Positions 21,739 to 33,947 of a DNA stretch of 64,000 nucleotides are shown here, one piece after another. Positions within the stretch are counted from its first letter, which is position 1, and every line of letters begins with the position of its first letter. The stretch is from contig QNGE01000773.1 in assembly GCA_008508345.1 (NCBI GenBank), positions 67,084 to 131,083 on the forward strand, written 5' to 3'. The notes under the pieces are model-generated. The model had not been told where the DNA came from and searched no databases. It saw only the letters and a program-made list of their open reading frames with translations. The position numbers were made by a program, and so were the translations under genes. This DNA is from Paragonimus westermani (Eukaryota; Platyhelminthes; Trematoda; Plagiorchiida; Troglotrematidae).

Positions 21739-23991
21739 CTGCAGAAGATCATCAATTTGTCCAGTTTAGCGATCTGGTATAAAATAGACATTTGAGCGTG
21801 ATTTGTTCTGTCGTCTGATTACGTAAAAATACTTTCGTGTTTTGATCCGGTCATTGGAAGAGTTGTGGAAATATAAGTATAACAACTTTCATAACATTTC
21901 GCCAACAATCACCTGCTACCACAGCTGAAACTGTTCGGTAGGTTAATTCCGACTGCATTGTTTTGAAGTACTGTCTGAGAAGATTGTGAGTGACAGTTGA
22001 AACTACGCTCACGGCTGACTAAAAAATTTCGGCATGGAGTTCACGTGTTGTATACTGTTGGTGTACACGACTGTTGAACCTTCTCGCCGTAGAAGAGGGC
22101 TCCATTATAAGCACAATCTGTGTTAAGCGTCCCGTAAATTGCGAAAAAAATTCCATTATGGTGATCGCCTACTGAAAGTTAGCGGTTGTCTGAAGAAAGT
22201 TCCCATCATCGAATGAAATGATATTAGCAGTGTGTAGGGGTTTAGACAACGGATACCCAAGAAATTTCATCAGACAGACTTTAATGCAAATGGAAATAGG
22301 AAACCTAATTCTACGGAACCTTCATATATTAAACCCATGCTAGAAATAACCGCTAGACACTCGCGATCGCATGATAACACGTTAGCACAGGAATCAAAAC
22401 GAATACTCCTAAAACCAAAGAGACGACGCAAACACCACGATAAACACAACGTCACATGTGAAACTAAGTAAAATGACCGGGAGGAAACATTGGTTGAGCC
22501 AAACCGGACGAAAGTTATCTATGCGAACAAATGAACACGAATTCACCACCTAAAGGGACGACCTCTTTCCATACGGTTCAATCTAGTTACTCATTCAAAC
22601 TAAGCATCGCAGACTTTCTTATTCAGGTACAGATAGGATCCGCTTGATATTCACCAACCAGTTTGCTGAAAAAATGCATGGAACTGGGCAAAATGTTTCA
22701 ACCACTGAGAGTCAGATAGCTCTGACTAGATAAATTTGGCCATACCCAAATGTCGACATGAGTGGATGAGACAACTTGAATCGATCGGAACGATGGTCAA
22801 ACCTATATAGTGAATAGCCAGTCAGGTTGAATGTAAAAAACGGAGAAGTGTACTGCCTAATCAGATAGCAGCACACTCCCAGACAACTTCGTGTACAGAT
22901 CTGATGAACTATTGTTTTAGTGTTTCATTGTTTTTTGCTGCCTAAATTGAAAGCCTGTAGCTCTCTCTCTGAATTACTCCAGTCACTTCCTCTCACTGAT
23001 GCGTTTTTTCAACGAATTCAGAGAACTTTGTGGATGCGGTACATCACCTTGGATTTGCTTCACAACGTCATCTACATTCGCATCAACATGTTTTAAGAGT
23101 AAAAAATGCAGAAAATTGACAGTCACTTCTTGGAACAAAATTAAAGGTAGAAAACTATGTGAGGAAGTGATTTTCGTGGTCTGAATTACGCGATATTGAA
23201 GAATTTTACAGAATTATTTCACGAATCATAGAAACGAAGCTTCTCCAAGTAAGCATTCTGATACGAGAGAAAGATAGTTTTCGAAGCGAATTGCTGAATT
23301 GTTGAACCTGAGAGTCAATTCGCCATACCAGCTTGCATAAATGGATTGCTGTCCTGTTCTGTTTTATTAATTCTAACACATGGTTTCTTCTCAACAAGCC
23401 CTCAAATTTCTTGCAGTGCGACAAGTGTTTCCTACAAAACTTATGTTTTCAGTCAAGATCTAAATTAGGACAAAATCGTTTATCCGGCCTGACATAAGCA
23501 TTAGAAATGACGAGTCACATAGGTTAATTTGTGAAGCTGGTCAATCAATGGACGATTTTATCCAATGAACCTGCAATGATTATTTGGAGGATACCGCTCC
23601 AAGACTGTTGCCATATTCTAGCGGAAGAGAGAAAACGAGGGGCTCATTAAACAACTTCAGAATTTGCCAATATTACTTTCGCGGAGAACACGTTCGATCG
23701 TTTTCAGAAGTACCGAAATTTATATCTGAGTGGAGCTTCAACCAACCAGTAAGCTGGCTGTTAGTGGGTGTGCAAAAGACAGTGTTTTGCTTAGTTCTTC
23801 TGTTGGAAACACTTGGGCCATGCTGAATTAGTTAAAATTACATGATTAATGTGTATATTATGCACTTCACAAATTAGAGGTATACAATGTTGCTACAAGA
23901 CTGGGGCGGCAGTAACCATCAGTGCTGGTAGGCCACTAGGGACTCAACCGCTTCACCTTCCTTGGTGCTGTCATCTTGTTAACCTGTAGTC
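21739..23991. other. intron, no recognised feature
   Basis: Short frames at 22270-22455, 23206-23424 (minus) and 23584-23826 (plus) have no family match and no paired splice signals. Confidence 0.4.
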
Positions 23992-24487
23992 TTATTGTCC
24001 AAGAAAATAGTAAAGACATGTAGTGCATGCACCAGCCTGTAGTGCCAAAATGGACGTCCGTTTTTTTCGATTAAAAGCGTCCATTTTGTTCAGTGGCCAG
24101 AAATCTGTCTCGTTCACAGGGAACTTGCATGTAGGTTCTCGGTATTCCACCACCACTCTTACGCCAGTTGCCCTGTGTCGAATGAACCAACTTTGTGGGT
24201 AACAGGATAGTCCATCGGTATGTGTTTGGAAGTGTAAAAGTTCCTGACCAATAACCGAGGCAGTAAAAATCACAGGGTTCGCTAGCTGGTCATGTACTCC
24301 GTAGACCGGCAAGGCTTGTGCCGCACGGCGCATTTTTTAGCGTGTCTGCCGATGGTTGGAAGAAACCACAGGGCAGACAGACGATGATGTGATCACAAGC
24401 TACGAAAGCCTTGACCATCCAGCTGAGCAAGGTTTGTAGTTGCTGTCGCCCGGTTTGCCACCATTCACACATTTGGTTGGAAAAGTT
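23992..24487 (-). CDS. exon(s) of the large minus-strand gene, frame discontinuity inside
   Basis: Two overlapping minus frames both look coding. The first opens after a GTGTTAG acceptor at 24487 (NFSNQMCEWWQTGRQQLQTL, then VACDHIIVCLPCGFF) and stops near 24290. The second opens near 24333 (VYGVHDQLANPVIFTASVIG, then FQTHTDGLSCYPQSWFIRH, VRVVVEYREPTC). No simple intron joins them, because a TAA precedes the second frame and the best internal acceptor (CCATCGGCAG) leaves that stop in frame. Possible reasons are a short intron with unusual borders, an assembly base error, or a damaged exon. The 3' limit is uncertain. Confidence 0.45.
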
Positions 24488-25553
24488 CTAACACGGCAGT
24501 GCGTCGTAAACAGTGGTGAGCATGTAACCACAAACTGTTTCGTGTAATTCACTTGTTTTTAGTTATTTATTTCCGTCATGTTCATTTTCTTCGCTATATA
24601 TGTGCACTTATTTACTACTTTGCAACTTCATGGACCATCGTCATGACCAACGATAGCTCGATCCACTGTACTCATAGATACATCTGAGATCTGAAATGTG
24701 ACAGTGGTGATGAGTCATTTCATTATACTGTACAGCTTACTGATCTTGAGATATTTACATTTTCTGTGGCACTACTAACAGCTTCGTTGAGAACAGTAGG
24801 ATTGAAAAGTGTGAGAAAGTAATCAATGGGCTCTACATCCTACGGCTACTACTACCGGACACGATATTGCAACGATAGAAAATCTGTGTAATGAATGGAG
24901 ACCTGTCAAGGTCCATGGCTGAATCTTTACTCACACTTTATATACTACGCATCTGAATGTCATTGCGAATCCTTTCGGCATTAGATGATCTAGCTGTTCT
25001 CCAGTGTGTTGATGTGAATGCTTTGAGTTTCAAGCCTAGTGTTGTCAGTGCAGATATTTGATGACATTGGATGCGAGGTATTATAGTCTCCATTACTTCG
25101 CATCTTCTCTGTTCACTTTCAAATTGCACAAGTGTCAGACAGAAGTGTGTTCGTCTGCCAAGATGTGTTTGTCTTTTTCATGCATTCAGCCACTGAGGTT
25201 TCAGTTGTTGACCGTCAACATTTTTCTGTCCTCTTCCTGTGTATTATACGTCACGTGGTAGGACTGAGTGTTTTTCCTTATCCCTCTGAATAATATGTTG
25301 TTGTTTCTACCATCTTATCATTTTGTAACAGCCCTTCCTGACTACTTGTTAACAATGAATTGATCAGTATACTTCCTCCACCAAGAACAAATTCATCTCT
25401 ACTTTTCCCTGTTCTTTACCGATGGTTTTAAACTTATATTAGCTAAGCCGGTGTACTCACGGAAACGTACATCATTGTCGACATGATTGTCTAGTGATTG
25501 TCTGACTGCTAACGCGATAGTACCCAAAAATGCATTGTGTTGAATCAACTAAC

Positions 25554-25797
25554 CTTTACGTGCGGTGTTTCCACACATTGGTATACAAACTCCGTTATCG
25601 GTGCAGGTCGTAGACGGTCCGTGTCCACGTAAACATGCGGCCGTATTTGTTCACCAGTTTCACTAAGGTTGACATGCTTCAAACGAGCAAGAGCGGTACA
25701 TCTGTAATAGAGATTTTCTTGGGCATTGATTGCTATGCAGTAGCTGGGTTTCATGCCTACGGAAAGAGCCACGTTCCACTGAATTCTCAGTGTGTCA
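25554..25797 (-). CDS. exon, FRAS1/FREM-like post-Calx region
   Basis: A 244 bp exon lies between a strong polypyrimidine acceptor (TTCGACTTTTCCAG) and an AAAG|GTTAGT donor. The peptide reads DTLRIQWNVALSVGMKPSYC, then LYYRCTALARLKHVNLSETG and VYVDTDRLRPAP. FRAS1/FREM proteins have, just after the Calx-beta domains, a (F/Q)..SWEV..P segment followed by (Y)..RC.A.A....G..G and then an I..D.....TP segment. The order and spacing agree. This is one of three collinear matches on which the gene assignment rests. Confidence 0.6.
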
Positions 25798-26607
25798 CTG
25801 GAAAAGTCGAACGAATAGAAATGTGTAATGTGAAAAGCCATACAATTTCATTCGTCTTAATAAAAATAGAGGCCACTACTACGTGTATTTTGCTTTGTAT
25901 TAACTATTCTGCTTACCGTTCTGAAAAACACTACTTCGTTTGTCTTAGTAAGGTAGTATTATTTAGTAGGCGCAAATGACTGGCAAAAATTATTGATAAT
26001 CCGTTCCCATTTGTACTAGGCATTCCTTTTATCAAGAACATGGATAATGACAGTATACTTCTGTAAAACCAAATCGATGAGCCGCATATCTTCATCACCT
26101 TTTTGCAGAACCAGCAGAAAGTTCTCAAGCGTTCAAAACATTTTTAACATACTAACACGAGTGTACGTTAGAAATGTCCGGAATCTAGCAATCCATAAGA
26201 GCTTTTTATAACGCTTTTCAAGTGTCATTGGTTTCCTCTTGTCAGCATTCATTGGCACAATTAGTAAATTGGAACAATATGCATTCATGAATGAAAGTAC
26301 ATCGAATGTGCTGTTACTGTCATGGGTTTCCAGTCTCAAACCATGGACAGGGTTAATTTAGCGTTGTTAATCTTGGACCAAATGAGTTCAAGGAAAAAAT
26401 TAATGAAAATCAGAGATCTTCTCATCAGAATACGTTTTGTTTTATGCTGTTTTTCATGCAATATTATATCAAAATTATGGATTTATTCATAAGGTGAGCC
26501 AAACAGGTTATACATTGGTGAATATCGATTTTGCACAATAATGAGGTTTTCGATTCGATTACCGCTTATAAAAGTGAGGTACATAAACTGATTCACCGTT
26601 CTATAAT
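25798..26607. other. intron, no recognised feature
   Basis: Short frames at 25931-26128 and 26133-26339 (minus) carry no recognised motif. Confidence 0.4.
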
Positions 26608-26943
26608 TTGATGTACAGAAGGGAATTAACAAACATTGTTATTCAAGGGGGGAAGTCACAAAATACCGAGTACGATTGCTACAGACTTCTGTCAATAAGA
26701 CAACATTGTTTGGGACGCTCATCGCGGGCATGCATTAAGGTATGTGCTGACTTCTTGCACCAACCCTTAGTTGAATTATTCATTCCGTTTTTCAGACAAC
26801 ACAAAAGTGTTGACTGTTGGAGAACTGCACTCATCACACCAGTTCTTATAAAAGGAACGGTGTACACGAAAAAGCTGAAAACTCACCTTTCAAGATGCAT
26901 AAAGCACTTTATTGATTTGACAGAAACAAAGAGCTCGGTATGA
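26608..26943 (+). mobile_element. LINE reverse transcriptase fragment (N-terminal RT region)
   Basis: An open frame of 111 codons has, in its middle, IKVCADFLHQPLVELFIPFF followed by SVDCWRTALITPVLIKG. This is the conserved lead-in of CR1/Jockey-type reverse transcriptases: a (K)..AD.L..PL..LF...L segment and then the WR.A.ITPI.KKG motif. The usual NYRP...L segment does not follow, so the copy is broken there. It is an intronic fossil on the strand opposite to the host gene. Confidence 0.65.
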
Positions 26944-27974
26944 ACTGTGGCAGAGTATTTGTATTTAACTCGTTAATTGGGAAGATCAAAACTGTTAAAC
27001 AGACAAAGCAGCCTGGAATGCCCGACACGACTAGAATATGGCAAAACGTAATCCGTACACGCAGCGCTTGTGCTGGATCGTAGGCAATAAGGAGAATGGC
27101 TCGTGATATTTTGAAACAGTTATACTTATTCTACAACAGACATTGTGAAATCCCGACCGCTTTGTGTTGACAGCCAGATTTGCATTAGAGGGTGACAGAC
27201 GGGGATAAAAAGAAATGCCAAAATAATCAAATGCCGATGAATACGTTCAACGTAATCTTTACAACCAACAATGTACTGAAGTCCTGGAAAATCGAAGGTC
27301 GATGACTGACATCGACTACTTGTCACCGTCCCCAAACCTTTTGTGCATTGTACGTTGTGTTGATACAACCTAATCCAAAGAGTGAAGTTTGAAATCTGGT
27401 TAATATCAGGGGACTTTTTTCAATTGTCATGGCCACAGAAGTTCGGAAGATTGGTAGCTGAACCTACCTGTTTCTGTTTGAACGAGTCGAGTTCTTCTTC
27501 TTCTTAACATTCCCACCACTTACCTGGGAATTTATATTCAGAATTTATTGGGATATTAACATTGAGCCCACCTTGTGTTGCAGGGTAGATATGAACTGAT
27601 TAGGGTCTCACATGTTGATGCATGAATGACTAGGGATCGAACTTGATGGTCACCCATGGAAATGCATTCTACAACGGAACTCCTACACATTGCCTGTTAG
27701 TGTTCTAGCACGTGTGCTCATATACAGAAAACTGAAATTGAGCAGGAGTGAATGGGCCATCGGTTGACAGTCTGCATCAGTTAAATGCCTTAACTTTAGG
27801 CTTACGTTTTTTTATACTGAGGATATACATAATGTTAATATTGATGTGGCCTGTTAGTAGGCCTGCTTAGCACATATGTGGAGATGTTGCATAATACTTG
27901 GATTTCAGTTATGTAGGCTTCGCCACTGAGGTTGACAGTGCAAATTTGCCATCAGGGAGTCCATAAGTGTTGTC

Positions 27975-28299
27975 TTAGACGAACCACTGAGGTGAGCAGT
28001 CTCGTCTGATTTTGGGTCGATAGGCTTTGTTTACTGTAGAATAGCCATCTTCATTCAAAATGGCGGATTCTAGGTCCTCCTGTAATAAAGGGGTTCTCAT
28101 TTTCCCTGAACAAATACTATGGGTCAACAGCAATATATCAGAATCACTCTCAAACAGTGGTGACAACTGACGTGACTCTCCATCGGTTTGTTGTTCTCTG
28201 TCAACCGACTGGATGCTAGAACGCCTTTCAATGCAATCCTCCTGTCTGTCGGGAAAATCTGCCGATGATCCTTGATTAGGTGTCGAAATTCTAGATGGC
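27975..28299 (-). CDS. candidate exon, acidic serine-rich peptide
   Basis: After a T-rich acceptor ending TTTAATAG, a 108-codon frame runs PSRISTPNQGSSADFPDRQE, then SPLFESDSDILLLTH and LLQEDLESAILNEDGYSTV, and stops at 27975. It is low in cysteine and rich in S, D and E, like a linker or cytoplasmic tail. A donor-like ACA|GTAAAC inside the frame could end the exon before the stop. If the stop is real, this would be the 3' end of another gene and would argue against a single gene across the region. No domain was recognised. Confidence 0.35.
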
Positions 28300-29346
28300 C
28301 TATTAAAGTGTGCAAATTATGTTTACCTTCTTCCCGTTGTATTCTTTTAATTGCCCTGTCAGTCTTCACAATACAGCCTGCTTATCCGATGATTTCGCGG
28401 GTGACGTACGTGAATGTGTTTGCTTATTCACATGGGATTTTTACTTCGGCAAAATGCTGTTCATATGAGCTGGGCGTAAATATCCTCAACAGTGGCAATC
28501 AGAAAAGTACACTAAGTATCGGTGCTATGTGTGACCGTAATGATAGTGGATAAACAGGCACGGTAAAATGAAGTCATTATTGAATCAGCATCAACGATTC
28601 ATATGCTCACTGAAATCGACAGAAACCTGCATGATGCAACTGTCGATAACTGTGCTTTCCTGACTATTGAGCAATTAGATCGAATTTCAGTGAGATCGTC
28701 GGTAGTTCGATCGTAGTTCAGGATAACAGACTTCATTCAAAGTGTTTGAGAGAAACCAGTTTTTCTAGTCAGCAGAATCCTTATAAGCTTTGCAAACTTA
28801 GTTTTTCATCCCTAATTACTTAAAATTTCGACGCAGAAACACGACTGTATGGAGCACTTTGGCAAAAGTCAACTGATGCAGGTATTGAGCCGAAGTTCCA
28901 ATGAACTCAGGAAGCGGATTATTAAAGCCAAGTTTGGCATCGTAGACGCGATCAGTAAACCTGTATCTTGTGAGCGTATGCTCTACTCGATCAGGATACG
29001 TGTTCAGAACTATTTCTCATCACATACGAAGACGAATGCTCCAATATGTTTCGGAACATTATGGACTGCAGTAAATTTAAATCGGTTTGTATGAAACAGC
29101 GTCGCTTGGTACGGCTATGCGTATCAGAATGTGGAAAAAATTATTGTGACTGTTACAGGCAAAAAACAATCAGGAGATTCGGACCGTGGTACTATTTTTC
29201 GCCCTCATAACCTTCCTTCATTCTCTGTGTGTCGTAAACCCGTTTGGCTTCTTTGCGTTGTTTGCCGTCATGTCCTGCATAGTTGTGTTGATGTAAATTC
29301 CCCAGCTTTTGTGTTGTTGACGCCAAGACAGTTCTGACACACTTAC

Positions 29347-29494
29347 ACGTATCTTCAAGGCACTAGACTGGTCTGGTTTTAGAATCGGACCAGATGGCGA
29401 GTTTGTATGCACAAAGTTTACAACAATATCATCATTTCTTATCATCATTCTCGATACCGATTCCATGACGACCCTCCAATCAGCAAACGTGGAA
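29347..29494 (-). CDS. exon, possible Calx-beta region, after a 44 bp intron
   Basis: A 148 bp exon runs from acceptor TTTTTTAAACGATAG to a strong donor CGT|GTAAGTG. It joins the exon at 29539-29730 in phase across a 44 bp intron. The peptide is STFADWRVVMESVSRMMIRN, then DDIVVNFVHTNSPSG and SALKIR. The acidic turn followed by a strand suits a Calx-beta-like or similar extracellular beta domain. No catalytic residues are expected. Confidence 0.6.
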
Positions 29495-29538
29495 CTATCG
29501 TTTAAAAAATGGGTCGGGCTTTTTTTAACCAATCTCAC

Positions 29539-29730
29539 ATATATATGAAATAAGGGAAGGAGCCACCAAAAACTTCATCGCTATCAACTTTGTCATCATT
29601 AAAAGTCAACTCAGTAAAGTGAACTTTACCTGTTTCAACCGAGTACCTCGATAGATCGAGAAACCGTAATGTTTTTGAAGGCCAACTCTTTTGTGCTTGT
29701 ATGTGTGTAGTCGCTACTTCAACCGTCGAG
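29539..29730 (-). CDS. exon, Calx-beta-like motif
   Basis: A 192 bp exon follows a GTATACAG acceptor and ends at a TAT|GTGAGA donor. The peptide includes KTLRFLDLSRYSVETG and VHFTELTFNDDKVDSDEVF. The last part has the acidic signature of Calx-beta domains (a strand, then DD or ND, then E.DE.F). An alternative donor ACAG|GTAAAG would truncate the exon but breaks phase with the next one. FRAS1/FREM proteins carry about five Calx-beta domains before their C-terminal region, which is where this lies. Confidence 0.55.
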
Positions 29731-32700
29731 CTGTATACCATAACATTTTTGATTACTTTACAGGCTTGTTAGCCCCATAGCCTTTCTAGGTGAATGAAAT
29801 TCAAAATGCAAGCTAATCTCAAGAAGAAAGACCTACACCTTAGTATTTTGTAACGTAAGATATGGGATGTTATCTATCAGGAATAATCCATCCACTCAAT
29901 ACAACAATCCGTGTCTTGTTCGTCATCTTACGGATCATGGGCTGAAAACGTTACCCATACGGCCAGCGAAAATACGTTCTTAGTGTGTCGCCTGGGGGCA
30001 CACGTCCGACCATCAAAGATCACGTTTACAGTATCTCTGCGCTTCTTGTCACCAAAGCAAAAGAACTGTCACTGATGAACCTAAGAGATATGATTTTCAG
30101 TCCGTAATGAAGGATGCATGTTTACGTCGCTGTTTTTATTGCTAGTTCAAAAAAATGTCGTTTTAAATACTCTTATGATAGAGATCCGTATGGTCCATCA
30201 CAGAGCAGTTGCGCAGATACTGAGATTAGGTACCGATTGAAGTTTCGAGGCAATTCCCGTTGCATAAGAAGGTGTTCGCAACACTATTGGTACGTCTCAT
30301 TTCGACTAGCCTAGTCATCTATTTCCTTCACTTCTCTCGCACGATAGCTTTTAGTGTTGTTTTCTAAACATCATGATAACTGTAAAACCTGGGACTTTTG
30401 GAAATCTTTTGTTCCCAGGTGCGTCTGTTGGAACGCTGAACTCATCATTCCCAACATAGTCCATCAGTTCCTCTTGACATAATATAATTAGGACGACCGT
30501 AAAACGAGACGTGAACAGTTTGAGGCCTGGTAGCACTCCGATTAGTTCCGGCCCAGATCATCCGTCAAACGGTTAGGCATTTAAAGTGTCGACCGGGCAG
30601 CGGCGCACATCCGGCACTTAAGACATCAGCTATTAATGTGAATTACTAACAATGGTTCCGCAATTCAGACTAATGTCACCTTGTGGTGGTCGTGCACATT
30701 TTTCTTGTAGATTTTCTATGTTGGTTACCCATTGTTTTCTGGAAACCAGTTCGTTGTTTGCAGGATGTGAGCGTTTTGAAGTCGTAGGTAAGTTAGCAGT
30801 CTGAAGAGAATAAGTGGTCATATACTTTTGTCAGTGGATGTGTATTCATATATAAAATTAAAGTCTGTTGGCAGGATGTATTAGGGTATAACTTTTAGGT
30901 CAGCGCTCATTCAAGGTTATACTTTTCACTGCATAACAGAAATTTCCGTCCACTTGACATTTCTTTAGAAGTCATGGTTGCAAATTTAACGTCACTGTTT
31001 TGACTACGCACTTTCTTTCTGTCATTGTAATGGGCAAGAAACTTGAAACATGGGTTTCTGGTAACCATCGTGATATTTTCAAGAAAAGATTATGCAAGGC
31101 CATGTTTTAACAAATCAAAATGAGCCATAAAAATGAGATTTTGCTCGTCATGTTTCAGCATTGTGTGTTTTATACTATCAGCTTCCGACCAAATCCTACT
31201 GAGGATATTTTATTCAGAGGTACCCGATGATTTTGTTGATGCAAACTTGACCTGATTGCTGTAACCGTGTTCTCAATCCAGGAATACTGCTTAGATTTCC
31301 GCTGGTGAAATCTATCGTGCTGTCATATTTGACGGGCCAGGGATTGAACAGTTGCAGTCAAAACCTTTTGTAATAGCCTAGTGGTAACAACGCTGGTTAC
31401 CAAGCTAGTTTCTGTGTGGTCAGCCTGACATCATACACCTCACGATTTCCCAGAGTATACGCATAGTAGGGTACAGGTTGCTATGCCTAGGCTAATAACC
31501 ACTCAATTTGTTACTGGGCAGGGTTGAAGGACAACCCGACTAATTTTTTGAGTACAACACAAAACCTTGTTGATGAGATGTTATTGAGCTTCCGCAGAAA
31601 GGTTAACGGGTAATGATTAGTTTCCTTAACGACGGATCATTGCACGTTTCAAACAGTACATCCCCAAGAATAGCAGTTCACAGCTGTATGTGAATTATGC
31701 TATGCACAACAAGGGCCTAATGTTGCAGCTTGGGAACAGACGTGAAACAAAAAACGTTTGTCTGTAGACATCTAAATCAGATAAAATCTTCTTACAGGTG
31801 AGCACAGTGCTGTAGTATTTTTATCGTTTCAACACGAGAAGCTCATCCGTATTTGCTAGCATCCGGACGTGAATTTTGTCGTCATGGCACCATATAGATT
31901 GACGTTACGAGAGTGTTGCAAGTGCTTTCAGAGAAACCTTGCTTCAGATTTCGGTGTGTGTGATGATTGTCATTTTCGTGCTCAGTCCACGAAAAGATCG
32001 AGAATGACTTCAACTGTCTCCTGCTGCAGCGTCACAGACTGCTTAAAAGGACTATGAAAACGGTACGCAGCCATCACATCTAGGGAAGAATGTAGTAACT
32101 GAAATTAAGTTATGTTACAGGTTCACTGTACAGTTGGAATCTCGAAAATATGATCTCACTTTTGGCAAAACCATACCGTCTGTCCCATATTCATAAAATA
32201 CCCGTGGTTTTTTCGTCTACCTCGATTTTTCCCGTGTAGACCAACTTTTGCACTTACATGTAGTCAGAAACTAAACATACTTTTAAACTGTGTTATTTCC
32301 AAAGGCTGAAAAGAAATTTTAACAGGTTAACAAAAGTTGTATACAAGATCCAATGTACCCAGGTCCACATGTATACGAAAATCTATGTTCAGAGTGGCTC
32401 ATGGAGCTCCAAAATGGGTTGTGGCTTTCCATTTTTCTTGAGTATTGGTACGCATTGCCTGTGTGTGATATTGTAAGTGTGACAAAGAAGGTGCCGTTTA
32501 AGCTTCTTGACTAGTATATGTCATTTTTAATTTCGACGCATAAGTGAGTCCGAATCGGTAGACTTGTCCGGCTAACATGTGCCAAAAGTTCTCCTTTCAG
32601 ATTCGGAATGTGCGCGAGTCATCGGTTGGCCGTGCAAGTTATACATGTGTCCGTTTAATTATGTGTAGTGGAATGTTTGGCACCTAATACGCATTAGGTT

Positions 32701-33324
32701 CAGAGATGGTGGTAAGCGCTGCGAGAATGTAACTAATATCACGTAAAATGTTCTTCCACGGAAGCCTAGTCAGTTTAACCGTTGAAACTGAAGTTTCTGA
32801 CAATGGTCGTTAGGTAGTCAGGTGGCAGTGTACCTTTAAAGAATAAACAATATTGGGAACTGTAATCAACTTTCCATTTTAGAGCGTCGTAACCTGGAGC
32901 AGAATGAAGAGTCCGCATATTTTTGATACAGAGCACGTTTGGTTTGTTCCACTGAGTTGAATTTTTAGTGTTGTGAGTTAACATATGCAGCAATCTGCGC
33001 GTATGTCTTAATTACTCGTTTATAGGTCGACAAACCATTTTGTCTCTTTGGCTACAGCTACGTGCGATAAAACTGCCACCTTCAAACTAATCAGAGAAAG
33101 TTTATTTCGTTCTATGTCAACATTCTGGTAGAGTTGCGGAGTATTAAATTTTGCCAACGGCTGATGTCAATCATTTCAGTCAGGCTTTCAGGCACTGAAG
33201 GCAATAGTGAAACGGATTCCTGAATTTCATAGGAGAGAAGAATGACATAAATACGCGGATGGAACATTGGGCTGAGAGAGCCGTCTTAACGAGGCTAATC
33301 GCGTGCTCTGACGATGTGATTTAC
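29731..33324. other. intron, no recognised gene
   Basis: A tRNA-like box A (near 31379-31397) has no clear box B. The plus-strand frame at 31869-32057 has several cysteines but no splice support. Nothing else was seen. Confidence 0.35.
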
Positions 33325-33431
33325 TATCCATGTACCAAGGTCTACGCTTTGTTATGACATCGTCATTGATATTTATCATTAACTGCAAAACCTTTCCGAT
33401 TGAGTCTGAGTCGGGTAATTCAGAAACTTTG
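33325..33431 (-). CDS. candidate exon, Calx-beta-like fragment
   Basis: A 107 bp stretch lies between a CATCAACAG acceptor and a weak GATA|GTAAAT donor. The peptide is VSELPDSDSIGKVLQLMINI followed by NDDVITKRRPWYMDS. The LMININDD pattern recalls the strand and acidic pair of Calx-beta domains. The signals are weak, so treat this as tentative. Confidence 0.3.
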
Positions 33432-33755
33432 CTGTTGATGTCCATTTAGGACGGTTGATCATCCCAGATAAATAAGCTGAATAAGATTCTGCAATCCACT
33501 GAAGTGTGAGTTAGAGTGACCGAAGTGAATCCCATAATAAATCTCAGAAACACTCAATATAGACCTTACAATCATGGATCGAACGGTCTGACGAGCAAGT
33601 GACTTCCCATAAAACTCGGAAATAAGTGACCACAATGAAAACAAGCAGAGAGGATGGACCTCGCTTTATCAACACTATCTGTGTTTGTAAGATATCCGCA
33701 TCAAATTTAATGCGAATGAAGTCAAACAGTTTGGGCGTCCTGTTCAACATCTTAC

Positions 33756-33947
33756 TGATGAATGGATTGAGAATAACTCAATGATACGAGCAAGTTGCAA
33801 TATTCTACGTTTCATCTACCTCGGATGGTCTTCCTCAGGAGTGTTATAATCGATTACAACAGTCCTGAGGAAGGCCATCCGAGGTAGTTGGAACGTAAAG
33901 TGTTGCAAATTGCTCGTCACAATGAGTTATTCTCAATCCATTTATCA
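33756..33947. repeat. palindromic foldback element, full copy 1
   Basis: A nearly perfect ~192 bp palindrome is centred on TAATCGATTA (33848-33857). Each arm reads TGAT..A..GATTGAGAATAAC, then GAGCAA.TTGCA, then CTACCTCGGATGG.CTTCCTC. The whole element could fold into one long hairpin. There is no coding capacity. Related copies are at 40604-40689 and 62129-62307. The layout fits a foldback or MITE-like DNA transposon derivative. Confidence 0.8.

Larger units (their letters stand above)
3224..33431 (-). other. span of a large multi-exon gene, FRAS1/FREM-like C-terminal half (inferred)
   Basis: Collinear minus-strand exons with kb-sized introns run through this span. FRAS1/FREM proteins are very large extracellular matrix or basement-membrane proteins with CSPG repeats, then Calx-beta domains, then a long conserved C-terminal region before a membrane anchor or end. 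The order seen fits this: Calx-beta-like acidic motifs at 33.4 and 29.7 kb, then C-terminal-region-like peptides at 25.8, 15.1, 10.4 and 3.6 kb. Several exon junctions agree in phase, for example 29539 to 29494 and 20424 to 20262, but others do not join directly, so exons are missing from this list. The LINEs and SINEs in the span are intronic. Family assignment is by remembered motif pattern, not by search. Confidence 0.5.

Noticed and set aside
26679..26867. Minus-strand ORF overlapping the LINE RT fragment
   Set aside because: It is the antisense shadow of the RT frame.
33753..33780. Hammerhead core (CTGATGA) in the foldback element
   Set aside because: No GAAA core or cleavage triplet lies at a suitable distance, and the box is absent from the other copies.
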